Assembly: GCA_965222995.1 (NCBI GenBank)
Contig: OZ244977.1
Location: 2,542,001 to 2,606,000, forward strand
From: SB11 sp965222995
GTDB taxonomy: Bacteria; Bacteroidota; Bacteroidia; UBA8524
Length of the DNA stretch: 64,000 nucleotides
Direction of reading: 5' to 3'
Part shown: in pieces, positions 53,483 through 62,972 of the stretch
Position numbering within the stretch: the stretch's first letter is position 1
Layout: each line of letters begins with the position of its first letter
Made by a program: the position numbers and the translations under genes
The notes under the pieces: model-generated
Databases searched by the model: none
Told to the model about the DNA's origin: nothing
What the model saw: the letters and a program-made list of their open reading frames with translations, nothing else

Positions 53483-56338
53483 TTGTCACTTATAAGAAAA
53501 AAAAACGTTTTCCTATTTTTTTGTTTAGCACTCCTGTTTAATACCGCAAATGCTCAACTACTAAAATGGAAAAAATTTTCATTAACTGAAGGCTTACTAC
53601 ACCCAACAGTTTTCAGGTTTCTGCAACAAGATACCACAGGGATAATTTGGTTGGGAACTGATTATGGGCTAAGCCGTTACGATGGTTATGAATTTATTAA
53701 TTTCACCTTTAACTCGCCCGTTTCCTTAAACGCTGTATTGGGTATTGTAGCACTAAATAAAGACTCCCTTTTGCTTAGTTATTATAGAGAAGGTCCCTAT
53801 ATTTTTAGCAATGGCAAGCTATTTCCCATAAAAATAAAAAAAAACATAGAAAAACATGATAACCTGGTACAGTTTGCAAAGGGAAATAACAGCGTCTACA
53901 CTGTAGGTACAAGTGGTAATGTTTTTCAGTATAAAAATGAGGTATTGCAGCAACTACTTCTAAAAAGTAATGGTAAAAACTTATACCCCACCTGCATAGC
54001 ATATTCATCACAATTGGGGTTATTACTGGGTACTGCAAACGGTTTATATTACTATAAAAACAATATTTTAAAAAAATACGGTACTTCTAATTTCGAGCGT
54101 AGAATAGATTTTATACAAGCTGATAATGATGGCTCGGTTTGGATAGCTTCAAACGATAAGGTTTTTAAAATAACAAATGATACACTTAGTACAGTTTGGG
54201 ATATAGGTAAAAACTGCCAGCATTCACTTTTATATGTTGACTATAGAGGATATATATGGCGTGCATCGCCCCAACAAGGATTGTTATTAAAAAGGGAGGG
54301 TACTATTACTAATGTGAGCAAGTTATTGGGTATTGAAAATGATATTATTAACTGCATTGAAGAAGACTGGGAAGGAAACTTGTGGATTGGTACACGTACT
54401 AATGGAGTGTATTGTATTAGTATTTCCGAATATATTAAAACATTCAGCCTTAAAAACAACAAAAAAACCAAATTCGTTTCAGCTGTACTAAGTACCGAAA
54501 ACTACGATTGGATTGCCAGCCAAAACAAGCTCTACAAAGCTAAAAACATGCAGCTTGAAGAAATAAAACATTCGTTTTTTGAAGAAATACCGGCCATTTA
54601 CTCCTTATTTAAAGATAGGAGCGGAAGAGTATTGGCATCTACTCCTATAGGTTTATTTATTTATGATGAAAAAAGTAATACTTCCAGTGTCATAAAAAAC
54701 CCTATGAATGGTACTATAGACTTTTCTTATACCCATGAAAATAAATTATTAGTCTCTTCATTTAAAGGTCTTTTCTCTCTTGAAAAAAACCAACTAATCC
54801 CTTATGCAAATGGTACATTTATAGAAAACAGATTCAACACTCTTCTTACTGATTATAAAGGAATTATGTGGCTGGGCGGGGAAAATGGACTTTACAAATT
54901 CAAAAAAGGGAAAGCAACACCCGTTAAAAAAAACATCAAAATATTCCACTTGCTCCTTGCTAAAGATTCAGCAGTTTGGGCAGCTACTAACAAAGGATTA
55001 TTTAAGTTTAAAAATACACAAGAAAAGCACTACACAACTAGCCAAGGGCTTAGCCATAATATTTGTAATGCCTTGGTACAAGACAATGAAGGTAAAATTT
55101 GGGTAGGCACTTTAAAAGGGCTATGCTACAATGAAAACTCTGATGTTTTTTTCCCGTATGATATTCAGCCTTTTGAAGAAATGAACGAAATTCTTTCGTT
55201 AAGTATTTTAAATGAAGAATTACTAGTAGGTACTGTAAATGAAGCTTATAAACTAAAGCTTAAAATCCCTCCCTGTAATCCAGGTATGGTAATTTCGAAG
55301 CTACTTGTTGGCGACTCTACCTATTATGCACCAATACCATTTACATTACCATATAAAAGCAATAGCCTTTCTATTTATTATTCATCAGTTGCAGTGGCTT
55401 ATGCACAACAGCTTCGTTATGAAACCAAGTTATCTCCTACCGATACAGGGTGGAACGTAACTACAAATAACTTCACCAACTTTAAAAACTTGCCCCCGGG
55501 TAAGTACACATTCTCTGTAAGAGTAAAAAATCATGCAAACGGAGAAGTATCACGTATACAATCTATTAATTTTTCTGTGCACACTCCTTTTTGGCAAAAA
55601 TGGTGGTTTTTGGCACTAGTCGCCCTTTTGATAATTGCAACAGCATTGCTTATACATAGAATACGACTAAAAAACCTACGGCAAAGAGACTTGAAAAAAA
55701 GTGAGTTTGAAAAACAACTGCTATACTTAAAAATGCAGGCTATGAATGCGCTAATGAATCCGCACTTCATATCTAATGTTTTGCATGCTATTATCAGTTA
55801 TTTAGAGAACCTTAAACCCGGTGAAGTAGTAAACGATAAATACATCACTTATTTTTCAGAATTAATTCGCCTAAACCTCATCAATTCAGACAAATCATAT
55901 ATAACTTTAAAAGATGAGTTGAGAAGAATTGAGTTGTATATATTATTAGAGCAATTTCGATTTAAAAACAGGTTTGATTTTGCTATTGAGTTAGACCCAA
56001 CAATAGACAAAGCCAATATTGAAATTCCGAATATGATTGTGCAGCCTTTTATTGAAAATGCTATTAACCATGGTTTACTTCCTTCAAAAAATAAAGGAAC
56101 TCTTTTAATAAAAATAAGCCCATTGTCTCACGACTTAATAAAAATTACTATACAAGATAATGGCATAGGAATAAATACTAGAAATATTGAAAATAAACCT
56201 GTATCACACCGCTCAATGGGTATAAAACTGGTAAAAGAGAGAATGCAATCATCTCAACAACCTCACCCCATACAAATAGAAGATTTAGGTGCCGAAAATA
56301 GACAAGGCACTAGGGTTACTATAGTGCTAGAGGTATAA
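53483..56338 (+). CDS. LytS-type sensor kinase with beta-propeller and Y_Y_Y sensor
   Basis: The 951-aa protein starts at TTG (53483), which is needed to include the signal peptide (VFLFFCLALLFNTANAQ). Reg_prop propeller repeats span about 30-600 (LQQDTTGIIWLGTDYGLSR), then a Y_Y_Y domain, a membrane helix (about 708-728) and a His_kinase domain with LMNPHFISNVLHA (His near residue 760; Ser where the family usually has Phe). HATPase_c follows (PFIENAINHGL; QDNGIGI). It lies one base after its LytTR partner and is translationally coupled. Signal unknown. Confidence 0.9.
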   Translation: MSLIRKKNVFLFFCLALLFNTANAQLLKWKKFSLTEGLLHPTVFRFLQQDTTGIIWLGTDYGLSRYDGYEFINFTFNSPVSLNAVLGIVALNKDSLLLSYYREGPYIFSNGKLFPIKIKKNIEKHDNLVQFAKGNNSVYTVGTSGNVFQYKNEVLQQLLLKSNGKNLYPTCIAYSSQLGLLLGTANGLYYYKNNILKKYGTSNFERRIDFIQADNDGSVWIASNDKVFKITNDTLSTVWDIGKNCQHSLLYVDYRGYIWRASPQQGLLLKREGTITNVSKLLGIENDIINCIEEDWEGNLWIGTRTNGVYCISISEYIKTFSLKNNKKTKFVSAVLSTENYDWIASQNKLYKAKNMQLEEIKHSFFEEIPAIYSLFKDRSGRVLASTPIGLFIYDEKSNTSSVIKNPMNGTIDFSYTHENKLLVSSFKGLFSLEKNQLIPYANGTFIENRFNTLLTDYKGIMWLGGENGLYKFKKGKATPVKKNIKIFHLLLAKDSAVWAATNKGLFKFKNTQEKHYTTSQGLSHNICNALVQDNEGKIWVGTLKGLCYNENSDVFFPYDIQPFEEMNEILSLSILNEELLVGTVNEAYKLKLKIPPCNPGMVISKLLVGDSTYYAPIPFTLPYKSNSLSIYYSSVAVAYAQQLRYETKLSPTDTGWNVTTNNFTNFKNLPPGKYTFSVRVKNHANGEVSRIQSINFSVHTPFWQKWWFLALVALLIIATALLIHRIRLKNLRQRDLKKSEFEKQLLYLKMQAMNALMNPHFISNVLHAIISYLENLKPGEVVNDKYITYFSELIRLNLINSDKSYITLKDELRRIELYILLEQFRFKNRFDFAIELDPTIDKANIEIPNMIVQPFIENAINHGLLPSKNKGTLLIKISPLSHDLIKITIQDNGIGINTRNIENKPVSHRSMGIKLVKERMQSSQQPHPIQIEDLGAENRQGTRVTIVLEV

Positions 56339-56505
56339 TTTTTCATATTCCATACTTATTTTTATCTGGCATACATTACCCTGCTCAGCTACACCTATCA
56401 AACTATAAAACTGTATGGCTCCTCCATACCAACACTGTTGTATTCTTTTTTAAAGTAGACAGCTCGAAATTGACAACAAAGATTTTTTATATCAGTATTT
56501 TAAAA

Positions 56506-56604
56506 GGGTTTACCCATTGTGTTATGAGAAAATTGCCTGGTGTGGATAGGAGTACTGTCAGATGTTGGGAGTTAACTATGAACAAACCAATAAATGATAC
56601 TTAG
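56506..56604 (+). pseudogene. Decayed C-terminal remnant of a tandem helix-turn-helix gene
   Basis: Reading from 56506 gives GFTHCVMRKLPGVDRSTVRC then WE, which matches GLTYREVGKLLGADGSTARC then FE in the second helix-turn-helix of the gene at 62973-63314. The frame closes with TAG at 56602-56604. Nothing homologous to the first helix-turn-helix is visible upstream, so only the end of the gene survives. It occupies the 306-base gap between two convergent sensor-kinase operons, which otherwise holds nothing I can call. Confidence 0.6.
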
Positions 56605-56644
56605 AAGGAATTACTATGCAAAATTACTAGTTCCCAAAAGTCTT

Positions 56645-57385
56645 TTAAATTACTTTGCCGGTATCATGGGTTCTTATAAGTTTTATAAACTCTTTTCTTT
56701 TCCTAAAAGAGATATTAATCTCTGTTTTATCTGTCAATATTAAAAAATTCCGGCTATGTAAAGTATACTCCTCAACATAGTTAAGGTTTACTAAATGACT
56801 TTTATGAATTCTAAAAAAACCATATTGGACAAGTAACTCATCAAAGAATTTAATGTTCTTTGATACTGTATATTTTTTTCCTTCCACAGTATATATGTTG
56901 CTATAGCTTCCATCTGCTTCTATTCTAATTATTTTTTTAGAGCTAATTAGTAAATGATGGTCTCCTGTTGGAATAGAGAGTTTTATTTCTGCATACGCTT
57001 GTTTTGCTTTAAAATGACCTTTATTTTCAACTTCCTTAAAACACCTGTTTATAGCCTCTTGAAACTTATCTTGGTCAATAGGCTTAAGAAGATAGTGAAT
57101 AGCACGTGCATCAAAAGCCTCTACAGCATATTCTTGATGCGCTGTAATAAAAACTACCATAAAATCTTTTTGTTGCAGTTTTTTAAGTAAATCAAACCCA
57201 TTTTGTCCGGGCATTGATACATCAAGAAATAATAAATCAGGATTGTATGTATTAATCATTTCCAACGCTCTAGAAGCGGATTCTGCCATCCCCAGTAATT
57301 TTATATCCGGAAATGCCAAAAGATGTTCTTTTATAATACCCCGACTTTGGGGTTCATCATCAATAATCAAAGTTGTTAAGCCCAT
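56645..57385 (-). CDS. LytTR-family response regulator
   Basis: The 246-aa protein has a receiver domain (about 3-122; IDDEPQS, phospho-acceptor in LLFLDVSMPGQNGFDLLKKL, ITAHQEYAVEAFDARAIHYL with LKPID). A LytTR domain follows at about 140-240 (RIEADGSYSNIYTVEGKKYT, then FFRIHKSHLVNLNYVEE). It starts 6 bases after the kinase gene. Targets are unknown; the divergent T9SS PKD-domain gene beyond the kinase is nearest. Confidence 0.92.
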   Translation of the reverse strand: MGLTTLIIDDEPQSRGIIKEHLLAFPDIKLLGMAESASRALEMINTYNPDLLFLDVSMPGQNGFDLLKKLQQKDFMVVFITAHQEYAVEAFDARAIHYLLKPIDQDKFQEAINRCFKEVENKGHFKAKQAYAEIKLSIPTGDHHLLISSKKIIRIEADGSYSNIYTVEGKKYTVSKNIKFFDELLVQYGFFRIHKSHLVNLNYVEEYTLHSRNFLILTDKTEINISFRKRKEFIKLIRTHDTGKVI

Positions 57386-57391
57386 GTAGTA

Positions 57392-60313
57392 TCACTTTTT
57401 AGGCATAATAGTTATGAATACAAGAGTACCTTCTTGTTGATAAGAACCGCTCTGTATTTTAAAAGTGGCATTACCAAAGCCCATATTATTATACAATTCT
57501 AATCTTCTTCTCACATTTTTAAGGCCTAAAGACTTTTTGGTTGTATTTGAATTTTTCTTCACACTGTCTAGTGAAAAACCCAGTCCATTATCATATATCT
57601 GTATCACAAAACCACTAGTTTCTGCCTTGACAGATATTTTAAGTCTTCTATTCTCTTCTTTTGACAATAATCCATGCCAAATGGCATTTTCTACAATAGG
57701 TTGCAATATCATTGGAGGAACTTCTAAATCATTCACCTTTAAATTAGTATCTACCTCAAAATCATACAAAAAGGTATCAGTTCCGAAACGAAATTGCTCC
57801 ATCTCAATATAGTTGACAGTATTATCAAGTTCTTGTTTGAGTGGAATTAAAATAGCTAAGGAATTGTTCATTGTTCTTCTCAGCATAGTAGATAGTTGAG
57901 ATATAAATTTATTGAGAGTACTATATTCATGTTTTGTTGATAGATACAGTACACCATTTAGTGCATTGAACAGGAAATGTGGTGAGATTTGAAGACTTAA
58001 AGCCTCAAGCTGGAGTCGATAATAAGTATTTTTTCTTTTTTGTACCCGCTCCCTCTTTAAGAAGTAAAAAATAACTACTACTAGAATAATAAATGTAATC
58101 AAGCCAAAAAATACCGGCTTAAACCATGCCTGTTCGAAAAAAAGAGGAGTGATGGTTATTGAATACGTCAGGGGGCTGTTTAACATTGTGTGCCCTGAAA
58201 ATATAACATCTACATATAACGTGTACTGCCCGGGAGGTAAACTCTCAAATATAATATGTTTGTTTTCAGTCTCTTGCCGAATTTCAAAATCCTCATTTTT
58301 AAGTATAAAAGAATATATTAATCCTGGTATTTTTTGTATATTAATTATTTCAGGTGAAATACTTAAACTGCGCGATGTCGGTTCAATAGTAAAGGAGTTG
58401 TTTTCTTTAACAGAAATATTATTTATTTTTAATCCTACCCATCTAATTTCTCCCTTCCCTATTTTAAAATTGTTTATGTCAAAATAGTTGATTTTGTCTT
58501 CCGTTAAAATCACAAGTATATCATCCACTATAGCTATATCACGTATGAAGTTTGATGCAAGACCATCTGAAGAAAAAACAGTACTTATAACTATATGCTT
58601 TTCATCTTTCAGTTCTATTTTGTTTAGCCCAAAATTAGTAGCAACCCAAAACACTTTGTTGTTTTGTATTACTATTCTTCCGCAGCTTCTACTCGAAAGA
58701 CCTAAGTGCTTATCTAAGTGTGTAATTCTATTATTCTTTATTATAAAAATACCCTGACCTTTAGTAGAAATAATTATTTGACCATTATCTATTATTTTAA
58801 TATCCCTAACTTTTTGGGTTATATTCTCTGGAAACAGGTGCTTAAGACCTTCACCTTTTCGATATAAATACAAACCATTGTTTGTTCCCAGATAGTAATC
58901 TCCTTTATAGGGTATAACACAAGTAAATAATTTAGAATTATCTGAAATAATGTGTCTCACTTTACCTGTTGAATAGTTTACTATCAAAAAACCGCTTTTA
59001 ATGACTACGGCGAGTGTGGGAGTATTTTCCTCTAAAAAAAACTGCCGTATACTGCTTTCCTTTCCCACATTTAAATAATGCTCCTTATTATCACTAAGTG
59101 CTATAAAAAAATTTCCTGCAAAAAGTGTATCATTTTTTATGATAGTATTTTTAGGGTTGTAACCTTTCACTCTTTTGGGAATTTCTGCATATAGTTTAAA
59201 CTGCTTATTAGTTTTTTTATAAATAACTATTTTTTTAGTACCTACTAGTGTAAGATATTTTTTACTACCACTTACACCTAATATTTCTTTTTCAGAAGTA
59301 TGGGTAACGGATAGTGAATACAAACGCAAAGAAGGGAGGTAAAAAATCCCGTTTGTAGTAGTAGAAAACCAATACCCGCCTCTATCATCTTGAAAAATAT
59401 TACACACTTGTTCATTATCCAGTACACGATTGTATTGCTGTTGTGAAGGACTATAAATGTAAGCCCCTTTGCGGGTAGCTATAAGAAGGTTACAAGAGCT
59501 ATCCAGATAAAGATAGAGTATTTCTGAAGAGAAAATCTTTTTGTCTATCAAACTATCATTGTAATTAAATTTTAACACCGTATTTTTAAAACTTACATAA
59601 TAATAATCGTGAGTTTTGAGGTAAGGTCCTGCCCTGTTGCGTGATAAATTTGATATTGAATATGCTGCTTGTAGAAGAACTTTTTTATCTCTCTCCAAGG
59701 TGATAGCTTGCCAATCTTTCTTCTTTGGTTTACCTCCAGTTTTTTTTGAGTATGACTTTGTTGCTAAAACAATCGAACGTGACCCGGGCAAGCTATACAT
59801 TAAACTCAATGAGCCGTTAGGCAAAGAATCACTTATTACTTTTCTTACAAATCCTTTTTTGTTTATCCTATAAAGTGTATCCGCCACTCCACCTACTGTA
59901 AACCAAACATTATCACCACTATCTATTTGTATCTGGTCAATAAAAGAACTCCCAACAATGTATTGAACTTTTATGTTATGCTTAAACGGAAAGAATGTCT
60001 TATTCCTTAATAAAAATATTCCGTGATGGTAGCTTTTAGCCCATATTCTTCCTTTTGTATCTTTTATAAAATCAAAAACTGAAATATTTTTCAATGCTTT
60101 ATCATGAAACTCTACCTGCTCAAAAGACTGACCGTCAAATTGTACTACACCATTCTCTGTTCCTACTAAAATAAATCCTTGCTTATTTTGTGTTACGGCA
60201 TATGTTTCATTAGTAGGTAGTCCGCTGATTACAGAATAGTGCTTAAAGGAATAGCTTTGTGATAAGACATTCCCTGAAAATGTGGTTAATATTGATAGAA
60301 CAAAGTATTTCAC
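57392..60313 (-). CDS. LytS-type sensor kinase with beta-propeller and Y_Y_Y sensor
   Basis: The 973-aa protein has a signal peptide (KYFVLSILTTFSGNVLSQ), Reg_prop propeller repeats (VTQNKQGFILVGTENGVVQF), a Y_Y_Y domain (about 655-735), a membrane helix (about 740-765) and a His_kinase domain with LQISPHFLFNALNG (His near residue 778; Ser instead of the usual Asn before Pro). HATPase_c follows (PIVENAIWHGL; YDNGLGF). It is the longest of the four kinases and the most divergent in its propeller. It is upstream of and coupled to its LytTR partner. Confidence 0.9.
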   Translation of the reverse strand: MKYFVLSILTTFSGNVLSQSYSFKHYSVISGLPTNETYAVTQNKQGFILVGTENGVVQFDGQSFEQVEFHDKALKNISVFDFIKDTKGRIWAKSYHHGIFLLRNKTFFPFKHNIKVQYIVGSSFIDQIQIDSGDNVWFTVGGVADTLYRINKKGFVRKVISDSLPNGSLSLMYSLPGSRSIVLATKSYSKKTGGKPKKKDWQAITLERDKKVLLQAAYSISNLSRNRAGPYLKTHDYYYVSFKNTVLKFNYNDSLIDKKIFSSEILYLYLDSSCNLLIATRKGAYIYSPSQQQYNRVLDNEQVCNIFQDDRGGYWFSTTTNGIFYLPSLRLYSLSVTHTSEKEILGVSGSKKYLTLVGTKKIVIYKKTNKQFKLYAEIPKRVKGYNPKNTIIKNDTLFAGNFFIALSDNKEHYLNVGKESSIRQFFLEENTPTLAVVIKSGFLIVNYSTGKVRHIISDNSKLFTCVIPYKGDYYLGTNNGLYLYRKGEGLKHLFPENITQKVRDIKIIDNGQIIISTKGQGIFIIKNNRITHLDKHLGLSSRSCGRIVIQNNKVFWVATNFGLNKIELKDEKHIVISTVFSSDGLASNFIRDIAIVDDILVILTEDKINYFDINNFKIGKGEIRWVGLKINNISVKENNSFTIEPTSRSLSISPEIINIQKIPGLIYSFILKNEDFEIRQETENKHIIFESLPPGQYTLYVDVIFSGHTMLNSPLTYSITITPLFFEQAWFKPVFFGLITFIILVVVIFYFLKRERVQKRKNTYYRLQLEALSLQISPHFLFNALNGVLYLSTKHEYSTLNKFISQLSTMLRRTMNNSLAILIPLKQELDNTVNYIEMEQFRFGTDTFLYDFEVDTNLKVNDLEVPPMILQPIVENAIWHGLLSKEENRRLKISVKAETSGFVIQIYDNGLGFSLDSVKKNSNTTKKSLGLKNVRRRLELYNNMGFGNATFKIQSGSYQQEGTLVFITIMPKK

Positions 60314-60447
60314 AATACTATAAATTACACCGTATACTAGACCTTTTTAAAAAAGACGAAGCTTGAAATTGTATAATTTTTCGATGCGTGCTGTGCAAGC
60401 TTCAGCTACTAAACTTAGCAATTGGTGTAAGACTACTCTTCTTGTTG

Positions 60448-60482
60448 AGTACAAAGTAAACAAAAAAATCTCACTTTGTACT
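60448..60482. repeat. Inverted repeat in the 60314-60637 intergenic region
   Basis: AGTACAAAGT (60448-60457) pairs with ACTTTGTACT (60473-60482) around 15 bases. It lies in the 324-base gap between the divergent kinase and PKD-protein genes. It could be a regulator site or an RNA hairpin. No T-run follows closely on either strand. Otherwise I see nothing callable in that gap. Confidence 0.5.
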
Positions 60483-60637
60483 TTTGTCTATATTCTTTTA
60501 AAAAATGCTTACATCACAGCATACGTTCCTAAAAAAATCTATTACGCTCATAAAAAATCTCTTTTTAAACTTTTTGTTAATACCTAGAATTGGTCAAGTA
60601 ATTTCTTTTTACATTAATTAAACTTAATTCTATCATT

Positions 60638-62296
60638 ATGAAAGCAAAAATCTATTTTATTGCCTTGCGTGTATGCTTGGCATTCACTCTTTTAGTAGCT
60701 ACAACAGCCTACATTAGTGCACAAAACTGTAGCAGTCCCCCCAATTGCATTACCAACCCTGATTTTGTAGGTTCTCTAGGAGACCTAAATAGCGGAGGTA
60801 CCCAAACAGTAAATGGTTGGTTCGTTGCCCAAGGTACCCCTAACGTACAGAACGGAGGTGCAGGTGGTACTAATCGTATAGGTATGTGGTCGTTTAACGG
60901 TTCAGGCGAAGGAATATATGCTTGTTTCAATTTCCAACAAAACCGTACCTACCAAATCTGCCTTTGGGTACAAAACACAACCGCTGAGAATAGGGGTAAT
61001 TTAGAGATAATGGCAGCAAATGGCTTAATACAAAATTTTAGTTCTTCCACTAGACCAACACCTCCATCATCAGAATTAATCGATGATAATCATGTTCATT
61101 CTGCTAATCTTACCCAACTTGTTATTAATTACACCCCTACAGCCAATTTTAACCAGCTTTGGATTTTTCCTGATAATGCTGTGCCTGCAGCTGACTATAG
61201 GATAAAAGTCTCTAGGGTAAATATTATTGAAAGACCTCTTGGTGTTGGTTATTCTATTTCTTGTGGAGAAGACATTGTTCTGCCGGCTTCAACCCAAAGC
61301 TGTGCAACTACAAACTGGTTTGCCCCTGATGGGAGTCCTTTGGGTACTGGAACAGTGGTGATAGAAAATGCGGGACCTTCTAATGCGGGTGTGTATACTA
61401 TGGTAGTGAGTGTTGGTGATTGTGAAGTATCTATACCTACACCGGTTGTAGTGGGTGAGTGTAATTGTGATGAATTTGAAGCATCTTTTGAAGTTAGTGG
61501 CTCAGAACAGCCTATTAAATTTACAGAGACCTCATCGGGGCCGGGGACTTCTGTAGCTTGGTTTTGGGATTTTGGTGACGGCAATACATCTAACTACCCC
61601 AACCCTACTCATAACTTTGCAGAAGCTGGTGTTTATGAAGTTTGTTTAACTGTAATACGAAAAGTGGGCGACCAAACTTGCTGCAAACGTATTTGCCAAG
61701 AGATTGAAGTTGGCGAACCTAGTGACGAGAACCCTAATGAGCCTCCAAGTGGCGAAGACCCGAAAGAACTAATTATAACACCATCAGGTTTTAATTACAA
61801 CACTATGGAAATGCCCAATGCTGTTAAATTTTCTAATGCAACAACTGAAAATATTTTTGCTGAGTATAGCTGGAGTTTTGGTGATGGTTCGGTATCAGGC
61901 AAAGAGCATCCGGTACATGTGTATGCCAAAGAAGGCGTTTATAAGGTGTGCTTAACGGTTTATGATAAAGTGTATGATGCTAACGGTAACTTGGTTGAAC
62001 AAAGTGAAAAAGAGTACTGCAAGAATGTAAACATTGGTACAACTGCATATGACATTAAGCAGGGAGAAGTACATGTAATGCCTAACCCAAGCACTAATAA
62101 GGCTTATGTTATAGTTAATGATATACCTAATCCGCAGGTAGTTTTGAGGAATATGGCTGGTGTGGAGGTAGCTAAGGGCAAAATTGCTAATCCCAACCAG
62201 TATATTGTAGATCTTGAAGGGTTAGCCAGCGGTATTTACATAATTGAAGTAAAAAGCGAGTTGGGTTCTAAAACTATAAAACTGGTTAAAGAGTAA
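60638..62296 (+). CDS. T9SS-sorted PKD-domain surface protein (552 aa)
   Basis: The protein has a signal peptide (CLAFTLLVATTAYISAQ) and a jelly-roll-like N-terminal domain (about 30-195; ITNPDFVGSLGDLN, then YQICLWVQNTT). An Ig-like Cys-containing segment follows (about 200-275), then two PKD domains (about 280-358, AWFWDFGDGNTSNYPNPTHN; about 395-470, YSWSFGDGSVSGKEHPVHVY). It ends in a T9SS type A sorting domain (about 482-552; VMPNPSTNKAYVIV, then LASGIYIIEVKS). PKD domains mediate binding or spacing at the cell surface. No catalytic domain is visible. It is monocistronic with a terminator downstream and is divergent from the kinase at 57392-60313. Confidence 0.85.
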   Translation: MKAKIYFIALRVCLAFTLLVATTAYISAQNCSSPPNCITNPDFVGSLGDLNSGGTQTVNGWFVAQGTPNVQNGGAGGTNRIGMWSFNGSGEGIYACFNFQQNRTYQICLWVQNTTAENRGNLEIMAANGLIQNFSSSTRPTPPSSELIDDNHVHSANLTQLVINYTPTANFNQLWIFPDNAVPAADYRIKVSRVNIIERPLGVGYSISCGEDIVLPASTQSCATTNWFAPDGSPLGTGTVVIENAGPSNAGVYTMVVSVGDCEVSIPTPVVVGECNCDEFEASFEVSGSEQPIKFTETSSGPGTSVAWFWDFGDGNTSNYPNPTHNFAEAGVYEVCLTVIRKVGDQTCCKRICQEIEVGEPSDENPNEPPSGEDPKELIITPSGFNYNTMEMPNAVKFSNATTENIFAEYSWSFGDGSVSGKEHPVHVYAKEGVYKVCLTVYDKVYDANGNLVEQSEKEYCKNVNIGTTAYDIKQGEVHVMPNPSTNKAYVIVNDIPNPQVVLRNMAGVEVAKGKIANPNQYIVDLEGLASGIYIIEVKSELGSKTIKLVKE

Positions 62297-62344
62297 TTTT
62301 CACTTAAATCATCTCCATAGCCAATTGGTTAGGGAGTTAAGGAT

Positions 62345-62374
62345 AAAGCCCTTGCAAAAATTTGCAAGGGCTTT
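62345..62374 (+). terminator. Rho-independent terminator
   Basis: A 14-bp perfect stem (62345-62358 with 62361-62374, two-base loop) with a T-run lies 49 bases after the PKD-protein stop and 31 bases from the end of the convergent comM fragment. It could act in both directions. Confidence 0.8.
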
Positions 62375-62404
62375 TCTGCTTATTATAAAGCCTAATTATC
62401 CTGC

Positions 62405-62890
62405 TCAGTTCTCCCTGTCCAAACTTCTAAACTGTATGGCTTCCGCCACATGTTCAGGTAATATAGCATCACTATTGGCTAAGTCGGCTATAGTACGACT
62501 CACTTTTAATATCCTGTCATAGGCTCTGGCTGATAGTTGTAAGCGCTCCATTGCTGTTTTTAATAACTTTTGTCCTATTGGGTTTAATTTACAAAGTTCT
62601 TGTACTTGCTCATTGTTAAGCTGTGCATTGCAATATTGGGTATTACTTTCTTTGAAGCGATGGGTTTGTATTTCTCTAGCTGCTATTACACGTTTGCGTA
62701 TGTCTTCACTTTTCTCGGTAACTCTTTCTTCACTTAGTTGGTCAAAACTTACCGGGGTAACTTCTATATGTATATCAATACGCTCTAGTAAAGGACCGCT
62801 TACTTTATTTAAGTATTTGTGCACTACGCCCGGAGCACATACACATTCTTTTTCGGGATGATTATAAAAACCACACGGGCAGGGTTGTGT
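62405..62890 (-). pseudogene. comM: 5'-truncated ComM/YifB-family Mg-chelatase-like ATPase
   Basis: The frame reads QPCPCGFYNHPEKECVCAPG, then HKYLNKVSGPLLERIDIHIE, then QLSARAYDRILKVSRTIADL, which is the C-terminal 160 residues of ComM (normally about 510 aa). It includes the zinc-finger-like PCPCG segment, the arginine-finger region and the C-terminal helical domain. The frame carries on to 62911, but the family resemblance stops near 62890. The Walker A and B motifs and the N-terminal Lon-like domain are absent. A partial frame from GTG at 62824 would give 139 aa, but it could not be a working ATPase. The upstream part is replaced by the helix-turn-helix gene on the opposite strand. I read this as a rearrangement scar. 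Confidence 0.8.
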
Positions 62891-62972
62891 TATCTTTTCC
62901 GATTTATGGGTTCATATTCCTAGAAAGATACATAAGAAATGGGTAGGGAATCCTAAAACAGTAGGAAAGAGG

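Noticed and set aside
56954..59873. Plus-strand frames of 77-115 codons opposite the kinase at 57392-60313 and its LytTR partner
   Set aside because: They overlap well-supported minus-strand domains and show low-complexity Ser/Ile/Phe composition typical of antisense frames in AT-rich DNA.
60363..60587. 74-codon plus-strand frame in the 60.3-60.6 kb gap
   Set aside because: It has no domain, atypical composition for this genome, and contains the inverted repeat; most likely a chance frame in an intergenic region.
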